A stretch of DNA of 64,000 nt from Streptomyces chartreusis NRRL 3882 (GTDB taxonomy: Bacteria; Actinomycetota; Actinomycetes; Streptomycetales; Streptomycetaceae), in NCBI RefSeq assembly GCF_900236475.1, contig NZ_LT963352.1, forward strand, positions 5,522,001-5,586,000, read 5' to 3'. The position numbers were made by a program, and so were the translations under genes. The notes beneath the pieces were generated by a model that was not told the DNA's origin, did no database searches, and worked only from the letters and a program-made list of their open reading frames with translations. The stretch's first letter is position 1, and each line of letters begins with the position of its first letter. Positions 1-8,474 of the stretch are shown piece by piece.

Positions 1-701
1 ATGGAATGCGGCGCGCGCGTGCCCGCCCCCGCCCCGCCGACGGCACCCGGCACGCGCACGTGCCCCTCCCCGTCCGGCGTCGTGTCCACCCGGCCCCCCG
101 GCCCCCCGGCGGGAGCCAGTCGCAGGGCCGATTCGCCGATCCGCAGCAGCGCCCCGGGGGCGAAACGGAGCGCCCGGCCGCCGACACGCGTGCCGTCCAG
201 CGTCGTGCCGTTCGTGGAGTCGAGGTCGGCCACCGAGACGCGGCCGTCGGCGCTCACCGTCACCGCGCAGTGCAGCCGGGAGACGTCCGGGTCGTCCAGC
301 GGCACGTCGGCGTCGGCGGAGCGGCCGATGCGGATCTCGCCGCCGTGCAGCAGGTGGACGCCACCGGCGTCGGGCCCGGCGACCACCTGGAGCTGGGCCG
401 GGGCGTCGTCCAGCTCGGGATGCGGCTCCGGCTCGCCCGGCGCGCCCACGGACAGCACGGCACCGTCGGTCAGCGGTGGCTCGCCGAGCGTGCAGCGCTG
501 GGCGTCGAGCCGCTGCTCCCCGGCGTACAGCACCGGGGAACCCGAGCCGTCACCGCCGAGGACCACCTGGGCGAGCCCCGAGGCCACCGCCGCGAGCGCC
601 GTGCCGGCGGGCGCAGTGACCAGCACGTCGCAGCGCGCGGCGCGGTCCCGGGCCGGAGCCGCCAGGCCCAGCGGGTCTACGACGGTCAGCCGGATCTGCA
701 T
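1..701 (-). CDS. FHA-domain protein, N-terminal part (C-terminus outside window)
   Basis: The gene starts at ATG 699-701, with a GAAGGGAC-type ribosome site just upstream, and stays open to the left window edge, so only about 233 residues are seen. Residues 1-95 resemble the N-terminal segment found in actinomycete FHA/FtsK-type proteins (a stretch like DVLVTAPAGTALAAVASGL). An FHA fold follows at about 104-190 with its signature residues visible: G126-R127, S141, H144 and N164-G165-T166. FHA domains bind phosphothreonine, and this gene diverges from two Ser/Thr kinase genes, which suggests a kinase substrate or adaptor. Whether an FtsK/SpoIIIE ATPase follows, as in the large Streptomyces FHA-FtsK proteins, cannot be seen. 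Confidence 0.8.
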   Translation of the reverse strand, partial: MQIRLTVVDPLGLAAPARDRAARCDVLVTAPAGTALAAVASGLAQVVLGGDGSGSPVLYAGEQRLDAQRCTLGEPPLTDGAVLSVGAPGEPEPHPELDDAPAQLQVVAGPDAGGVHLLHGGEIRIGRSADADVPLDDPDVSRLHCAVTVSADGRVSVADLDSTNGTTLDGTRVGGRALRFAPGALLRIGESALRLAPAGGPGGRVDTTPDGEGHVRVPGAVGGAGAGTRAPHS

Positions 702-1063
702 CGCCGTCAGCGGTCCCTTCTGCCCGGGCGCGGAGTCCCCAACCCGCCCCCAGCACGTCGGCCAGTACTGCACGCATCCTCGCACCTGCCACTGACAGCG
801 CGCCCCTCGCTCCGGAACAAGTGATCTTGATTGGTCGGCTCTGCCCGCAAAAGTGCCTGAGAGATGACCCACTCGCGATCAGTTGAGATCGGTCACGCTC
901 ACTCTCGGCAACCTCGAGACCGAGGTGAGCGTCTTTCCTTCGAACGCGTGTGAGAACGCATACGTAAGACCCACAGAATGACGACACCCCGGTCCCCGGC
1001 GGCACGGCACTACAGTGGGTCGGACAGGCCAGCAGGCAAGGCAAGCACCAGGGAGCGCATGAC
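702..1063. promoter_or_regulatory. Divergent intergenic region between FHA gene and pkaA
   Basis: This 362-bp gap holds no convincing gene and should carry the promoters of both divergent genes. It is clearly less GC-rich than its flanks around 820-980. A TACAGT hexamer near 1010 and a TACGTA-type stretch near 961 could be -10 elements for pkaA, but neither has a good -35 at the right distance, so no promoter is called. Confidence 0.4.
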
Positions 1064-2758
1064 GTGCGGCCGGTAGGCAGCAAGTACCTGCTCGAGGAGC
1101 CGCTCGGACGCGGCGCCACGGGCACCGTCTGGCGAGCCCGCCAGCGCGAGACCGCGGGCGCCGAGGCGGCCGTGCCGGGACAGCCCGGCGAGACCGTCGC
1201 GATCAAGGTCCTCAAGGAGGAGCTGGCCGGCGACCCGGACATCGTCATGCGGTTTCTCCGGGAGCGCTCCGTCCTGCTCCGGCTGACCCACCCGAACATC
1301 GTCCGGGTCCGCGACCTGGTCGTCGAGGGCGAGCTGCTGGCGCTGGTCATGGACCTCGTCGAGGGCCCCGACCTGCACCGCTACCTGCGCGAGAACGGGC
1401 CTTTCAGCCCCGTCGCCGCGGCACTGCTCACCGCCCAGATCGCCGACGCGCTCGCCGCCAGCCACGCCGACGGCGTGGTCCACCGCGACCTCAAGCCGGC
1501 GAACGTCCTGCTCCAGCAGTACGACGGGCAGATGCACCCGCTGCTGACCGACTTCGGCATCGCCCGCCTGGCCGACTCCCCGGGCCTGACCCGCACCCAG
1601 GAGTTCGTCGGCACGCCCGCGTACGTCGCGCCCGAGTCCGCCGAGGGCCGCCCGCAGACCTCCGCCGTCGACATCTACGGCGCCGGCATCCTGCTGTACG
1701 AGCTGGTCACCGGCCGTCCGCCGTTCTCCGGCGGCTCCGCCCTGGAAGTGCTGCACCAGCACCTGAGCGCCGAGCCGCGCCGTCCCTCCACGGTCCCCGA
1801 CCCGCTGTGGACGATCATCGAGCGCTGCCTGCGCAAGAACCCGGACGAGCGGCCCAGCGCCGAGAACCTCGCCCGTGGCCTGCGCGTCGTCGCCGAGGGC
1901 ATCGGTGTGCACGCGAACTCCGCGCAGATCGCCGCCGCCGAGGGCGTCGGCGCGCTCCTGGCGCCCGACCCGGCGCCCGCACCCGTGCCGGACACGCCCG
2001 GCGCGGGCGACGCCGACCCCACCCAAATCCTCCCGCAGGGCGCCGGCTCGTACGACCCGAACGCCGCGACCAACGTCATGCCGCACACCGGCGGCCCGGC
2101 CGGCGCCGCCGACCCCACCGCCGTCCTGCCCGCCGGGCCGGGCCGGGGCGCGGCCGACCCGACCGCCGTCATGCCGCCGGTCCCGCCGGGCTCGCCCGGC
2201 CACCCCGGTCAGCAGGGCGGGCCCGAGGACCCGCACCCCTGGCAGAACCAGCTGCGGGCGGCCCGCGACCGCAACGAACAGACGCAGGTCCAGTACCTCG
2301 ACCCGAACGAGGACCCGCTGCGCCGCCGCCCCCAGCGGCAGGTCGCCCGGCCCCAGCAGCAGCCTCCGCGCCGCCAGGCACCCCCGCCGGGGCCCGGCTA
2401 CGGCCACCCGCAGCAGCAGCCCCAGCAGTACGCCCCCCAGCCCCAGCGGCCCCAGCCGCCGCAGCGGTATGCCCCGCCGGCGCCGCCGCCCCAGCAGCCG
2501 CAGCGGCCCCAGCGCGAGCCCCGGCAGCCGCGGCAGCGCAGCGCCAACCCGATGCGGATCCCCGGGCTCGGCTGCCTGAAGGGCTGTCTCTTCACGATCG
2601 TCATCCTGTTCGTCGCGGGCTGGCTGATCTGGGAGCTGAGCCCGCTCCAGGAGTGGATCGGCACCACCAAGGGCTACTGGGACCAGCTCACCGACTGGTT
2701 CAACACCGTGACCGGCTGGTTCGAGAAGCTCGGCGGTAGCAGTTCGGGCACGAACTGA
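1064..2758 (+). CDS. pkaA: Eukaryotic-type serine/threonine protein kinase PkaA
   Basis: 564-residue membrane-anchored Hanks-type kinase. GTG start with GGGAGC 9 bases upstream. The kinase domain (about 7-275) has the glycine loop GRGATGTV (15-22), ATP-binding Lys48, catalytic HRDLKPAN (H140, D142) and DFG (163-165). A linker of over 200 residues rich in Pro, Gln, Gly and Ala follows, then one membrane segment at about 506-525. About 40 residues, amphipathic and tryptophan-rich, lie beyond it, so the kinase is cytosolic with a small extracytoplasmic tail. No PASTA sensor repeats are present. The paralogous kinase pkaB follows 122 bp downstream. Family and order match S. coelicolor pkaA-pkaB. 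Confidence 0.92.
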   Translation: MRPVGSKYLLEEPLGRGATGTVWRARQRETAGAEAAVPGQPGETVAIKVLKEELAGDPDIVMRFLRERSVLLRLTHPNIVRVRDLVVEGELLALVMDLVEGPDLHRYLRENGPFSPVAAALLTAQIADALAASHADGVVHRDLKPANVLLQQYDGQMHPLLTDFGIARLADSPGLTRTQEFVGTPAYVAPESAEGRPQTSAVDIYGAGILLYELVTGRPPFSGGSALEVLHQHLSAEPRRPSTVPDPLWTIIERCLRKNPDERPSAENLARGLRVVAEGIGVHANSAQIAAAEGVGALLAPDPAPAPVPDTPGAGDADPTQILPQGAGSYDPNAATNVMPHTGGPAGAADPTAVLPAGPGRGAADPTAVMPPVPPGSPGHPGQQGGPEDPHPWQNQLRAARDRNEQTQVQYLDPNEDPLRRRPQRQVARPQQQPPRRQAPPPGPGYGHPQQQPQQYAPQPQRPQPPQRYAPPAPPPQQPQRPQREPRQPRQRSANPMRIPGLGCLKGCLFTIVILFVAGWLIWELSPLQEWIGTTKGYWDQLTDWFNTVTGWFEKLGGSSSGTN

Positions 2759-2827
2759 CCGGAACCACCCTGCGGGGTTGGTGATTTGTCGACACCTGGC
2801 GGGTGATTTCTGCCTCCGCAGTGAAGG

Positions 2828-2856
2828 TTGGCTCTCCGGACGCGTAGTTTTAACGA
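2828..2856 (+). promoter_or_regulatory. Possible promoter of pkaB
   Basis: TTGGCT (2828-2833) and TAACGA (2851-2856) are separated by 17 bp, about 25 bp before the pkaB start. The -10 match is only partial. The block is AT-rich compared with its surroundings. Confidence 0.3.
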
Positions 2857-2880
2857 CAACACGCGTCGGTAGGAGCAGCC

Positions 2881-4125
2881 TTGGCACGGAAGATCGGCAG
2901 CCGGTACACCGCCCACCAGATCCTGGGGCGGGGCAGCGCCGGCACGGTGTGGCTGGGCGAGGGTCCCGAAGGCCCCGTCGCCATCAAGCTGCTGCGCGAG
3001 GACCTCGCGTCCGACCAGGAACTCGTCGGGCGGTTCGTGCAGGAGCGCACGGCGCTGCTCGGCCTGGAGCACCCGCACGTGGTGTCGGTGCGCGACCTGG
3101 TCGTCGACGGCAACGACCTGGCGCTGGTCATGGACCTCGTCCGGGGCACCGACCTGCGGACCCGGCTGGAGCGGGACCGCCGCCTCGCGCCCGAGGCGGC
3201 CGTCGCGATCTCGGCCGACATCGCCGACGGGCTGGCGGCCGCGCACGCCGCGGGCGTCGTGCACCGGGACGTGAAGCCGGAGAACGTCCTCCTGGACATG
3301 CAGGGCCCCCTGGGCCCGGGCGGCTCCCACCGCGCCCTGCTGACCGACTTCGGCGTGGCGAAACTCATCGACACCCCGCGCCGGACCAAGGCCACGAAGA
3401 TCATCGGCACGCCGGACTACCTCGCCCCGGAGATCGTCGAGGGGCTGCCGCCCCGCGCCTCCGTCGACATCTACGCCCTCGCCACGGTCCTCTACGAGCT
3501 GCTCGCGGGCTTCACCCCGTTCGGCGGCGGCCACCCGGGCGCGGTCCTGCGCCGCCACGTCACGGAGACGGTCGTCCCGCTGCCCGGCATCCCCGACGAG
3601 CTGTGGCAGCTGCTCGTCCAGTGCCTCGCCAAGGCCCCGGCCTCGCGGCTGCGGGCCTCGGAGCTCGGGGCCCGGCTGCGGGAGCTGCTGCCGATGCTGG
3701 CGGGCATGCCGCCGCTGGAGGTGGACGAGCCGGACACGGAGTCCGCCGAGGAGGCAGACCGGGAGGAGCAGCCCGCCGGACCGGCACCGGCCGAGCGGGT
3801 CCGGCGGCGGGGCGCGGTCCCTCTGGTGCCGGGCGCGAAACCGGCGGACTCCAACCGGGACACCCACACCTCGATGCGCGTACCGGCCCCCGACGAGCTG
3901 GCCGGGGGCGCCCACGGCACGGCCCGGGCCCCGCGCGCGTCGGGCACGCCCCGGCCGGGGTCGGCCCGCAACCGCGCCCTGGCCCGGCGCCGCCGCGTGG
4001 CCCTCGGCGCGGGCGCGGTCGTCCTGGCGGCGGCGGTCGGCGTCGGGGCGTGGCTGTCCACCTCGGGCGACGACGCGAGCGCACCTCCCCAGGACACGAA
4101 GAACTCGGCCCCGCAGTCCCCCTGA
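2881..4125 (+). CDS. pkaB: Eukaryotic-type serine/threonine protein kinase PkaB
   Basis: 414 residues from a TTG start with GTAGGAG placed 8 bases upstream. The kinase domain (about 5-265) has the glycine loop GRGSAGTV (16-23), Lys36, HRDVKPEN and DFG. An acidic, Pro/Arg-rich juxtamembrane linker leads to a single membrane segment at about 376-395 and a short external tail. It is a close paralogue of PkaA, with near-identical runs such as VRDLVV and LALVMDLV, so the pair looks like an old tandem duplication. The linkers and tails have diverged fully, so the two may sense or phosphorylate different partners. Confidence 0.92.
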   Translation: MARKIGSRYTAHQILGRGSAGTVWLGEGPEGPVAIKLLREDLASDQELVGRFVQERTALLGLEHPHVVSVRDLVVDGNDLALVMDLVRGTDLRTRLERDRRLAPEAAVAISADIADGLAAAHAAGVVHRDVKPENVLLDMQGPLGPGGSHRALLTDFGVAKLIDTPRRTKATKIIGTPDYLAPEIVEGLPPRASVDIYALATVLYELLAGFTPFGGGHPGAVLRRHVTETVVPLPGIPDELWQLLVQCLAKAPASRLRASELGARLRELLPMLAGMPPLEVDEPDTESAEEADREEQPAGPAPAERVRRRGAVPLVPGAKPADSNRDTHTSMRVPAPDELAGGAHGTARAPRASGTPRPGSARNRALARRRRVALGAGAVVLAAAVGVGAWLSTSGDDASAPPQDTKNSAPQSP

Positions 4126-4197
4126 CCTCCCAGCCGGCACCGGCCGGCCAGGACCGCCCGGCGATGGCCGCCGGGCGGAGCCGTTACGCTGGAGGGC

Positions 4198-5304
4198 GTG
4201 GCAGTCGTCGATGTATCCGAAGAGCTCAAGTCCCTCTCCTCGACCATGGAGTCGATCGAGGCCGTTCTGGACCTCGACAAGCTGAGGGCAGACATCGCCG
4301 TGCTCGAGGAGCAGGCGGCCGCGCCGTCCCTGTGGGACAACCCCGATGAGGCGCAGAAGATCACCAGCAAGCTGTCCCACCTCCAGGCCGAGGTGCGCAA
4401 GGCGGAGGCCCTGCGCGGTCGTATCGACGACCTCGCGGTTCTCTTCGAGATGGCCGAGGAGGAGGACGACCCGGACACCCGTGCCGAGGCGGAGTCCGAG
4501 CTCGTCGCCGTGAAGAAGGCGCTGGACGAGATGGAGGTCCGCACGCTCCTGTCCGGCGAGTACGACGCCCGGGAGGCCCTGGTGAACATCCGGGCCGAGG
4601 CCGGCGGCGTCGACGCCGCCGACTTCGCCGAGAAGCTCCAGCGCATGTACCTGCGGTGGGCCGAGCAGCGCGGCTACAAGACCGAGATCTACGAGACGTC
4701 GTACGCGGAGGAGGCCGGCATCAAGTCGACCACCTTCGCCGTCCAGGCGCCCTACGCGTACGGCACGCTCTCCGTCGAGCAGGGCACGCACCGGCTGGTG
4801 CGCATCTCGCCCTTCGACAACCAGGGCCGGCGGCAGACCTCCTTCGCGGGCGTGGAGATCCTGCCCGTGGTGGAGCAGTCCGACCACGTCGACATCGACG
4901 AGAGCGAGCTGCGGGTCGACGTCTACCGGTCCTCGGGCCCCGGTGGTCAGGGCGTGAACACCACGGACTCCGCGGTGCGCATCACCCACATCCCCACCGG
5001 CATCGTCGTCTCCTGCCAGAACGAGCGCTCGCAGATCCAGAACCGGGCGACGGCCATGAACGTGCTCCAGGCCAAGCTGCTGGAGCGGCGCCGCCAGGAG
5101 GAGCAGGCCAAGATGGACGCCCTCAAGGGCGACGGCGGCAACTCCTGGGGCAACCAGATGCGTTCGTACGTGCTGCACCCGTACCAGATGGTCAAGGACC
5201 TGCGCACCGAGTTCGAGGTCGGTAACCCCGAGGCCGTTTTCAACGGGGAGATCCAAGGATTCCTCGAAGCCGGAATTCGCTGGCGCAAGCAGCAGGAGAA
5301 GTAA
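4198..5304 (+). CDS. prfB: Peptide chain release factor 2
   Basis: 368 residues, GTG start with GGAGG three bases before it. RF2 releases finished peptides at UGA and UAA. The SPF anticodon-like tripeptide sits in RISPFDNQGRRQTSF, and the GGQ loop in SSGPGGQGVNTTDSAVR; the glutamine is the residue N5-methylated in other bacteria. The frame is continuous, so the programmed +1 frameshift that regulates prfB in E. coli and many bacteria is absent here. A strong terminator follows 10 bp after the stop, so transcription ends before the surface-protein gene. Confidence 0.97.
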   Translation: MAVVDVSEELKSLSSTMESIEAVLDLDKLRADIAVLEEQAAAPSLWDNPDEAQKITSKLSHLQAEVRKAEALRGRIDDLAVLFEMAEEEDDPDTRAEAESELVAVKKALDEMEVRTLLSGEYDAREALVNIRAEAGGVDAADFAEKLQRMYLRWAEQRGYKTEIYETSYAEEAGIKSTTFAVQAPYAYGTLSVEQGTHRLVRISPFDNQGRRQTSFAGVEILPVVEQSDHVDIDESELRVDVYRSSGPGGQGVNTTDSAVRITHIPTGIVVSCQNERSQIQNRATAMNVLQAKLLERRRQEEQAKMDALKGDGGNSWGNQMRSYVLHPYQMVKDLRTEFEVGNPEAVFNGEIQGFLEAGIRWRKQQEK

Positions 5305-5314
5305 GTTTGTCGAC

Positions 5315-5352
5315 AAGGCAACTGCCGACGTCAGGGCGGCAGTTGCCTTTTC
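5315..5352 (+). terminator. Rho-independent terminator of prfB
   Basis: Perfect 13-bp stem AAGGCAACTGCCG / CGGCAGTTGCCTT with a 9-base loop, followed by TTT. Confidence 0.9.
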
Positions 5353-5442
5353 TGTGCCCGCATGTCTGGGTTTTACATCACACTCACAGAGTCAGACTCC
5401 CGGCATTGCCCCCGTAGTTGGACATGGCGCCCGCAAACGCCC

Positions 5443-5471
5443 TTGACGTGCCTTTGAAAAATGGGAAGGGT
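5443..5471 (+). promoter_or_regulatory. Probable promoter of the LAETG surface-protein gene
   Basis: TTGACG (5443-5448), a 17-bp spacer and AAGGGT (5466-5471) predict a start near 5478. This gives a leader of about 115 nt that contains the inverted repeat listed next. Confidence 0.42.
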
Positions 5472-5527
5472 AAAGCGCGGCATGCGTATCTCTGGGGCGC
5501 ATGTGAACCGGGGGGCTCCACACCGCA

Positions 5528-5588
5528 GCTACCCCCGTCGAGCACAGCTCCAAACGCTGCCTAATGACGATGAGCTACTGGGGGTAGC
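5528..5588 (+). promoter_or_regulatory. Leader inverted repeat covering the ribosome-binding site
   Basis: Perfect 9-bp arms, GCTACCCCC (5528-5536) and GGGGGTAGC (5580-5588), are separated by 43 nt. The GGGGG of the right arm is the only plausible Shine-Dalgarno sequence for the ATG at 5595, so pairing would block translation initiation. Confidence 0.5.
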
Positions 5589-5594
5589 AACCAC

Positions 5595-6215
5595 ATGACG
5601 AAGAAGACGCGGATCCGTGTCGCGCGGATAGCGGCCGGTGCCGTGATCGCCGCCGGTGCCTCGCTGACCGCCGCCGGTGCCGCATCCGCCGCGGAGTCCG
5701 AGGACTGCCTGCTCGGCATCCTGTGCGCCGAGGAGTCGCCGGTCCCGACGCCGCCGACCACCCCGCCGGTCCCGACCGACATCCCCACCGACGTCCCGAC
5801 GGACCTCCCGACCGACCCGCCGTCGACCGAGGACCCGACCGACGAGCCGACCGAGCCCACGGACGAGCCCACCGAGCCGACCGAGGACCCGACGTCCCAG
5901 CCGACCGACCCGGGCAACGGCAACGGCAACGGCGGCGGGAACGGCAACGCCAACGGTGGCGGGAACGGCGGTGGCAACGCCGCCGACCCCGACGGCGGCG
6001 CCGCCCCGCAGGAGGAGGGCTCCTCGTCCCTCACCGACACCGGCTCGGACGCCACCCCGGCGCCGCAGGCCCAGGGCAACGGCCAGGAGCTCGCCGAGAC
6101 GGGTGCCGCGCAGACCACCTTCCTGGTGATCGGCGCCGCCACGATGATCGCCGGCGGTGTCGGCTTCCGCGTCCTGCCGCGCCTCATGGGCGGCCGCGGC
6201 GGGGCTGCCGCCTGA
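5595..6215 (+). CDS. Predicted sortase-anchored surface protein (LAETG signal)
   Basis: 206 residues. Residues 1-35 form a signal peptide with a basic start (MTKKTRIRVAR), an Ala-rich core and an AASA-type cleavage site. A short CLLGILC motif follows; its two cysteines could pair. About 60 residues of Thr-Pro-Asp/Glu repeats and a Gly-Asn stretch form an extended stalk. The C-terminus has the full cell-wall sorting signal: LAETG, a hydrophobic segment and a basic tail. LAxTG is the motif known for class E sortases in Streptomyces. There is no catalytic domain, so the role is unknown: stalk, spacer or adhesin. It sits alone between two terminators, inside an otherwise housekeeping cluster. Confidence 0.82.
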   Translation: MTKKTRIRVARIAAGAVIAAGASLTAAGAASAAESEDCLLGILCAEESPVPTPPTTPPVPTDIPTDVPTDLPTDPPSTEDPTDEPTEPTDEPTEPTEDPTSQPTDPGNGNGNGGGNGNANGGGNGGGNAADPDGGAAPQEEGSSSLTDTGSDATPAPQAQGNGQELAETGAAQTTFLVIGAATMIAGGVGFRVLPRLMGGRGGAAA

Positions 6216-6257
6216 CGGTAGCCGCGTCCGTACGGACGGTAGGCGCAGCGCACAGCG

Positions 6258-6303
6258 CCGAGGGCCCGGAGCGTTCCGCTCCGGGCCCTCGGCCGTGTCT
6301 TAA
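6258..6303. terminator. Bidirectional-looking terminator
   Basis: CCGAGGGCCCGGAGC pairs with GCTCCGGGCCCTCGG over a tiny loop at 6258-6292, followed by a weak T run. It lies between the convergent LAETG gene and zinc-ribbon gene and could serve both. Confidence 0.75.
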
Positions 6304-6331
6304 GGGGTCTTTCGAGCCGCTGAGCGCGCCG

Positions 6332-6523
6332 CTAGGCGGTCTGGTGCGCCAGCAGCGCGACCGCGGCGATCAGCACGGTCAGCAGTGCGATCAGGGTCAT
6401 CGGGTTCAGACCCGCGAGGAAGTTCTCCTGCTGCATCCGCTCGCGGTTCGCACGGCACACAGGGCACCGGCCCTCGCTCACGGGCGCCGCGCAGTTCGCG
6501 CACACCAGCCGGTCGTACGTCAT
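6332..6523 (-). CDS. Small zinc-ribbon membrane protein
   Basis: 63 residues, start chosen at ATG 6521-6523 because GGAGGG lies 6-11 bases upstream; longer in-frame starts lack one. The N-terminus has two close Cys pairs (CANC at 8-11, CPVC at about 21-24), a likely treble-clef or ribbon zinc site. One hydrophobic helix follows (about 42-60), ending in AHQTA. It is probably anchored in the membrane with the zinc knuckle in the cytosol. It diverges from ftsE across 235 bp; the role is unknown. Confidence 0.68.
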   Translation of the reverse strand: MTYDRLVCANCAAPVSEGRCPVCRANRERMQQENFLAGLNPMTLIALLTVLIAAVALLAHQTA

Positions 6524-6758
6524 GCGCTCGCCCTCCTTGCGCCGGTTCCTTGTGTGTAACGCTCGCGGGGGCGCGAACGTTCCCTCTCCACTGTGCCAGG
6601 TTCCTCCGGAGGGTGCGCGGTCCGCTGCAGTTCCCCGCACCCCTTGAGGTCGGCACAAAACAGCACATCCACGGCGCAACCACAGCGGGTGACTGCGGTC
6701 TGCTGCCCGGTTCGCGTATGGTCACGCTCATCTACCCCCGGCGACCCGTGGTGCATCC

Positions 6759-7448
6759 GTGATCCGATTCGACAATGTCTCCAAGGTCTACCCCAAGCAG
6801 ACCCGCCCCGCCCTCAGGGATGTCTCCCTGGAGGTCGAGAAGGGCGAGTTCGTCTTCCTCGTGGGGTCCTCCGGCTCCGGAAAGTCCACCTTCCTGCGGC
6901 TGATCCTCCGCGAGGAGCGGTGCAGTCACGGGCAGGTGCACGTTCTCGGCAAGGACCTCGCGCGCCTGTCCAACTGGAAGGTGCCGCAGATGCGGCGCCA
7001 GCTGGGGACGGTCTTCCAGGACTTCCGCCTGCTGCCGAACAAGACGGTCGGCGAGAACGTCGCCTTCGCGCAGGAGGTCATCGGCAAGTCGCGCGGCGAG
7101 ATCCGCAAGTCCGTGCCGCAGGTGCTCGACCTCGTCGGGCTCGGCGGCAAGGAGGACCGGATGCCCGGCGAGCTGTCCGGTGGTGAGCAGCAGCGTGTGG
7201 CCATCGCCAGGGCCTTCGTCAACCGGCCCAAGCTGCTCATCGCCGACGAGCCCACCGGCAACCTCGACCCGCAGACCTCCGTCGGCATCATGAAGCTGCT
7301 CGACCGCATCAACCGGACGGGCACGACCGTGGTGATGGCCACGCACGACCAGAACATCGTGGACCAGATGCGCAAGCGCGTCATCGAACTGGAGAAGGGC
7401 CGCCTCGTCCGCGACCAGGCCCGCGGTGTCTACGGCTACCAGCACTGA
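6759..7448 (+). CDS. ftsE: Cell division ATP-binding protein FtsE
   Basis: 229-residue ABC ATPase of the FtsEX complex, which couples ATP hydrolysis to control of peptidoglycan hydrolases at the envelope. The Walker A is GSSGSGKST (36-44), the signature LSGGEQQRVAIAR and Walker B LLIADEPTGNLD. The GTG start has no good Shine-Dalgarno sequence upstream, so a short or leaderless mRNA is possible. ftsX follows 40 bp downstream on the same strand, and the order prfB ... ftsE-ftsX ... smpB is conserved across actinobacteria. Confidence 0.96.
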   Translation: MIRFDNVSKVYPKQTRPALRDVSLEVEKGEFVFLVGSSGSGKSTFLRLILREERCSHGQVHVLGKDLARLSNWKVPQMRRQLGTVFQDFRLLPNKTVGENVAFAQEVIGKSRGEIRKSVPQVLDLVGLGGKEDRMPGELSGGEQQRVAIARAFVNRPKLLIADEPTGNLDPQTSVGIMKLLDRINRTGTTVVMATHDQNIVDQMRKRVIELEKGRLVRDQARGVYGYQH

Positions 7449-7488
7449 GACCGCACCAGAGAGTCACGGAAAGGCATAACCAGTCGCC

Positions 7489-8406
7489 ATGCGCGCCCAG
7501 TTCGTCCTGTCGGAGATCGGCGTCGGTCTCCGCCGCAATCTGACGATGACCTTCGCCGTCGTCGTCTCCGTCGCCCTGTCGCTCGCCCTGTTCGGCGGGT
7601 CGCTCCTGATGAGCGACCAGGTCAACACCATGAAGGGCTACTGGTACGACAAGGTCAACGTCTCGATCTTCCTCTGCAACAAGAGCGACGCCGAGTCCGA
7701 CCCCAACTGCGCCAAGGGCGCGGTGACGGACGACCAGAAGAAGCAGATCAAGGCCGACCTCGACAAGATGGACGTCGTCCAGACGGTCACCTACGAGTCG
7801 CAGGACCAGGCGTACAAGCACTACAAGGAGCAGTTCGGCGACTCCCCGCTGGCCAGCTCCCTCACGCCGGACCAGATGCAGGAGTCGTACCGCATCAAGC
7901 TGAAGGACCCGCAGAAGTACCAGGTGATCGCCACCGCCTTCAACGGCCGGGACGGCGTGCAGTCCGTGCAGGACCAGAAGGGCATCCTGGACAACCTCTT
8001 CAAGCTGCTGAACGGCATGAACTGGGCCGCGCGCGCGGTGATGGCGCTGATGCTGGTCGTCGCGCTGATGCTGATCGTCAACACCGTGCGCGTCTCGGCG
8101 TTCAGCCGCCGGCGCGAGACCGGCATCATGCGCCTGGTCGGCGCCTCGGGCTTCTACATCCAGGCGCCGTTCATCATGGAGGCCGCGGTCGCCGGGCTCA
8201 TCGGCGGCACGCTCGCGTGCGCCTTCCTGCTGATCGCCCGGTACTTCCTCATCGACCACGGACTGGCCCTGGCCGACCAGCTGACACTGATCAACTTCAT
8301 CGGCTGGGACGCCGTCCTGACGAAGCTGCCGCTCATCCTCGCCACGAGCCTGCTGATGCCCGCGTTGGCCGCGTTCTTCGCGTTGCGCAAGTACTTGAAG
8401 GTGTGA
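7489..8406 (+). CDS. ftsX: Cell division protein FtsX, permease-like
   Basis: 305 residues: one membrane helix near 20-42, a large extracytoplasmic domain of about 130 residues, then three membrane helices in the C-terminal FtsX domain (including VVALMLIVNTVRVSAFSRRR). This is the usual four-helix FtsX layout. It partners with FtsE. The extracytoplasmic loop has two Cys (in FLCNKSD and PNCAKG) that could form a disulfide. GGAAAGG lies 16 bases upstream, rather far from the ATG. Confidence 0.95.
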   Translation: MRAQFVLSEIGVGLRRNLTMTFAVVVSVALSLALFGGSLLMSDQVNTMKGYWYDKVNVSIFLCNKSDAESDPNCAKGAVTDDQKKQIKADLDKMDVVQTVTYESQDQAYKHYKEQFGDSPLASSLTPDQMQESYRIKLKDPQKYQVIATAFNGRDGVQSVQDQKGILDNLFKLLNGMNWAARAVMALMLVVALMLIVNTVRVSAFSRRRETGIMRLVGASGFYIQAPFIMEAAVAGLIGGTLACAFLLIARYFLIDHGLALADQLTLINFIGWDAVLTKLPLILATSLLMPALAAFFALRKYLKV

Positions 8407-8417
8407 CGCATACCAAG

Positions 8418-8456
8418 AGGGGCCGTACGGTCAACCAGCCGTACGGCCCTTCCCCT
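8418..8456 (+). terminator. Terminator after ftsX
   Basis: GGGCCGTACGG / CCGTACGGCCC gives an 11-bp perfect stem with an 8-base loop, followed by TTCCCCTT. Confidence 0.8.
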
Positions 8457-8474
8457 TGTCCTAGACTCACCGCC

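Noticed and set aside
1010..2887. Long minus-strand open frame opposite pkaA
   Set aside because: Leu/Gly/Arg/Val-biased translation without motifs. The plus strand encodes a complete kinase; the open frame follows from GC-rich third positions.
4198..4300. Programmed frameshift in prfB
   Set aside because: The frame is continuous from the start codon and contains no internal UGA near codon 26.
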